From: Phlegmacium glaucopus | Lineage: Eukaryota > Basidiomycota > Agaricomycetes > Agaricales > Cortinariaceae | NCBI GenBank assembly: GCA_015039465.1 | Contig: MU130380.1 | Coordinates: 1 to 17,253, forward strand | Length of the DNA: 17,253 bases | Direction: 5' to 3' | Made by a program: the position numbers and the translations under genes | Shown here: one piece after another, positions 16,802-17,253 of the stretch | Layout of the letters: the number at the start of each line of letters is the position of its first letter | Position numbering within the stretch: the first letter of the stretch is position 1 | The notes under the pieces: generated by a model | Told to the model about the DNA's origin: nothing | Databases searched by the model: none | The model's input: the letters and a program-made list of their open reading frames with translations, nothing else

Positions 16802-17150
16802 GTCAGCTCATTTATATATGCTGGGGACCAGGGCCTTTACGACTTCTCTGAGGTCCTCAGGCCGCTGTCACGCTCAAGCTCATCATTGCTTTGCTTTTCT
16901 CTTGCGACCTCTTGTAGTTGATAGTAGTTGATAGCTAGATGATTTAATTAAAATCCACGTGAGTTGTAACCGAATTTTCACTCTGCTTTACACCCATCTA
17001 GTCCCTAGTAGCTGTCATAAAAGCGCAGATAACCCGATTGTCTCTCTCTCTCGAGTCTCTACTAAACAATCTGCCTCTCAAAATCGCCCGAGATCAAAAC
17101 ATTTCGCCGTCATAAGTGTCACAGATATTCCGAACTGACTAAGAGGTACA
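16802..17150. other. Unique right flank
   Basis: It has no similarity to the repeated modules. It contains a short pyrimidine run (tctctctctctcgagtctct near 17041-17060) of the kind seen in fungal promoters, and no open frame of convincing length. It may be the upstream region of the gene possibly starting at 17151. Confidence 0.35.
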
Positions 17151-17253
17151 ATGCTAATTATATTTACGAAAGCAGTGGCATCCGAGTCATGCCCGAGCGT
17201 AGCCATCGTGCGCGGCAAGCCACTTACCACTACCTGCACCGTGATCACGATCT
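17151..17253 (+). CDS. Possible gene start, open to window edge
   Basis: An ATG in the context GGTACAATGC opens 34 codons (MLIIFTKAVASESCPSVAIV then RGKPLTTTCT...) without a stop up to the last base. The pyrimidine-rich tract about 100 bases upstream would suit a fungal promoter. The piece is too short to recognise. It could equally be a chance frame, since the other strand carries donor- and acceptor-like sites here. Confidence 0.2.
   Translation, partial: MLIIFTKAVASESCPSVAIVRGKPLTTTCTVITI

Noticed and set aside
17038..17060. CT microsatellite
   Set aside because: Only about six CT units. Noted as a pyrimidine-rich promoter-like tract, not a repeat locus.

Overview
The window looks like a repeat-rich, gene-poor piece of a fungal nuclear genome, most likely an agaricomycete basidiomycete. 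The evidence is many 46-61 nt GT-AG introns, TATA boxes and A-rich contexts just before start codons, and decayed copies of eukaryotic genes whose translations look fungal. No prokaryotic operon, rRNA, tRNA or CRISPR array was seen. Names rest on motif recognition by eye, because no database search was possible.

Layout. 1-815 holds a possible LTR-like stretch, a TTGAC-rich minisatellite and a fold-back hairpin. From about 816 the window is a nested tandem array of four modules. T is a + strand pseudogene of the E1-like tRNA threonylcarbamoyladenosine dehydratase (TCD), with copies at 816-1990, 2912-3540 and 10370-11400. X is a - strand family coding for an unrecognised Pro/Ser/Arg-rich protein, with copies X1 2000-2910, X2 3560-4900, X3 7335-8480, X4 11405-12660 and X5 15060-16200. 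Z is an unidentified decayed - strand coding region, with copies at about 4890-6540, 12680-14230 and 16215-16801. N is a - strand pseudogene of a DUF4743-type Nudix protein, with copies at 6690-7330 and 14390-15055. The order is T1-X1 / T2-X2-Z1-N1-X3 / unique DNA / T3-X4-Z2-N2-X5-Z3. X units repeat about every 3.7 kb inside a higher-order repeat of about 7.8 kb. The unique insert (about 8480-10370) holds a decayed TMA16 gene and traces of another intron-rich - strand gene.

The contrast in decay is the main point. TCD, Nudix and TMA16 copies are full of frameshifts and stops. X2, X4 and X5 keep open multi-exon reading frames (262, 238 and 217 aa as modelled), matching intron phases and only multiple-of-three differences in exon 1 length. 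Exon 1 of these copies also carries two back-to-back inverted repeats, the second with compensatory base changes between copies that alter amino acids. The X family is therefore the best candidate for an undescribed gene system here: a lineage-specific multicopy gene amplified together with dead fragments of housekeeping neighbours.
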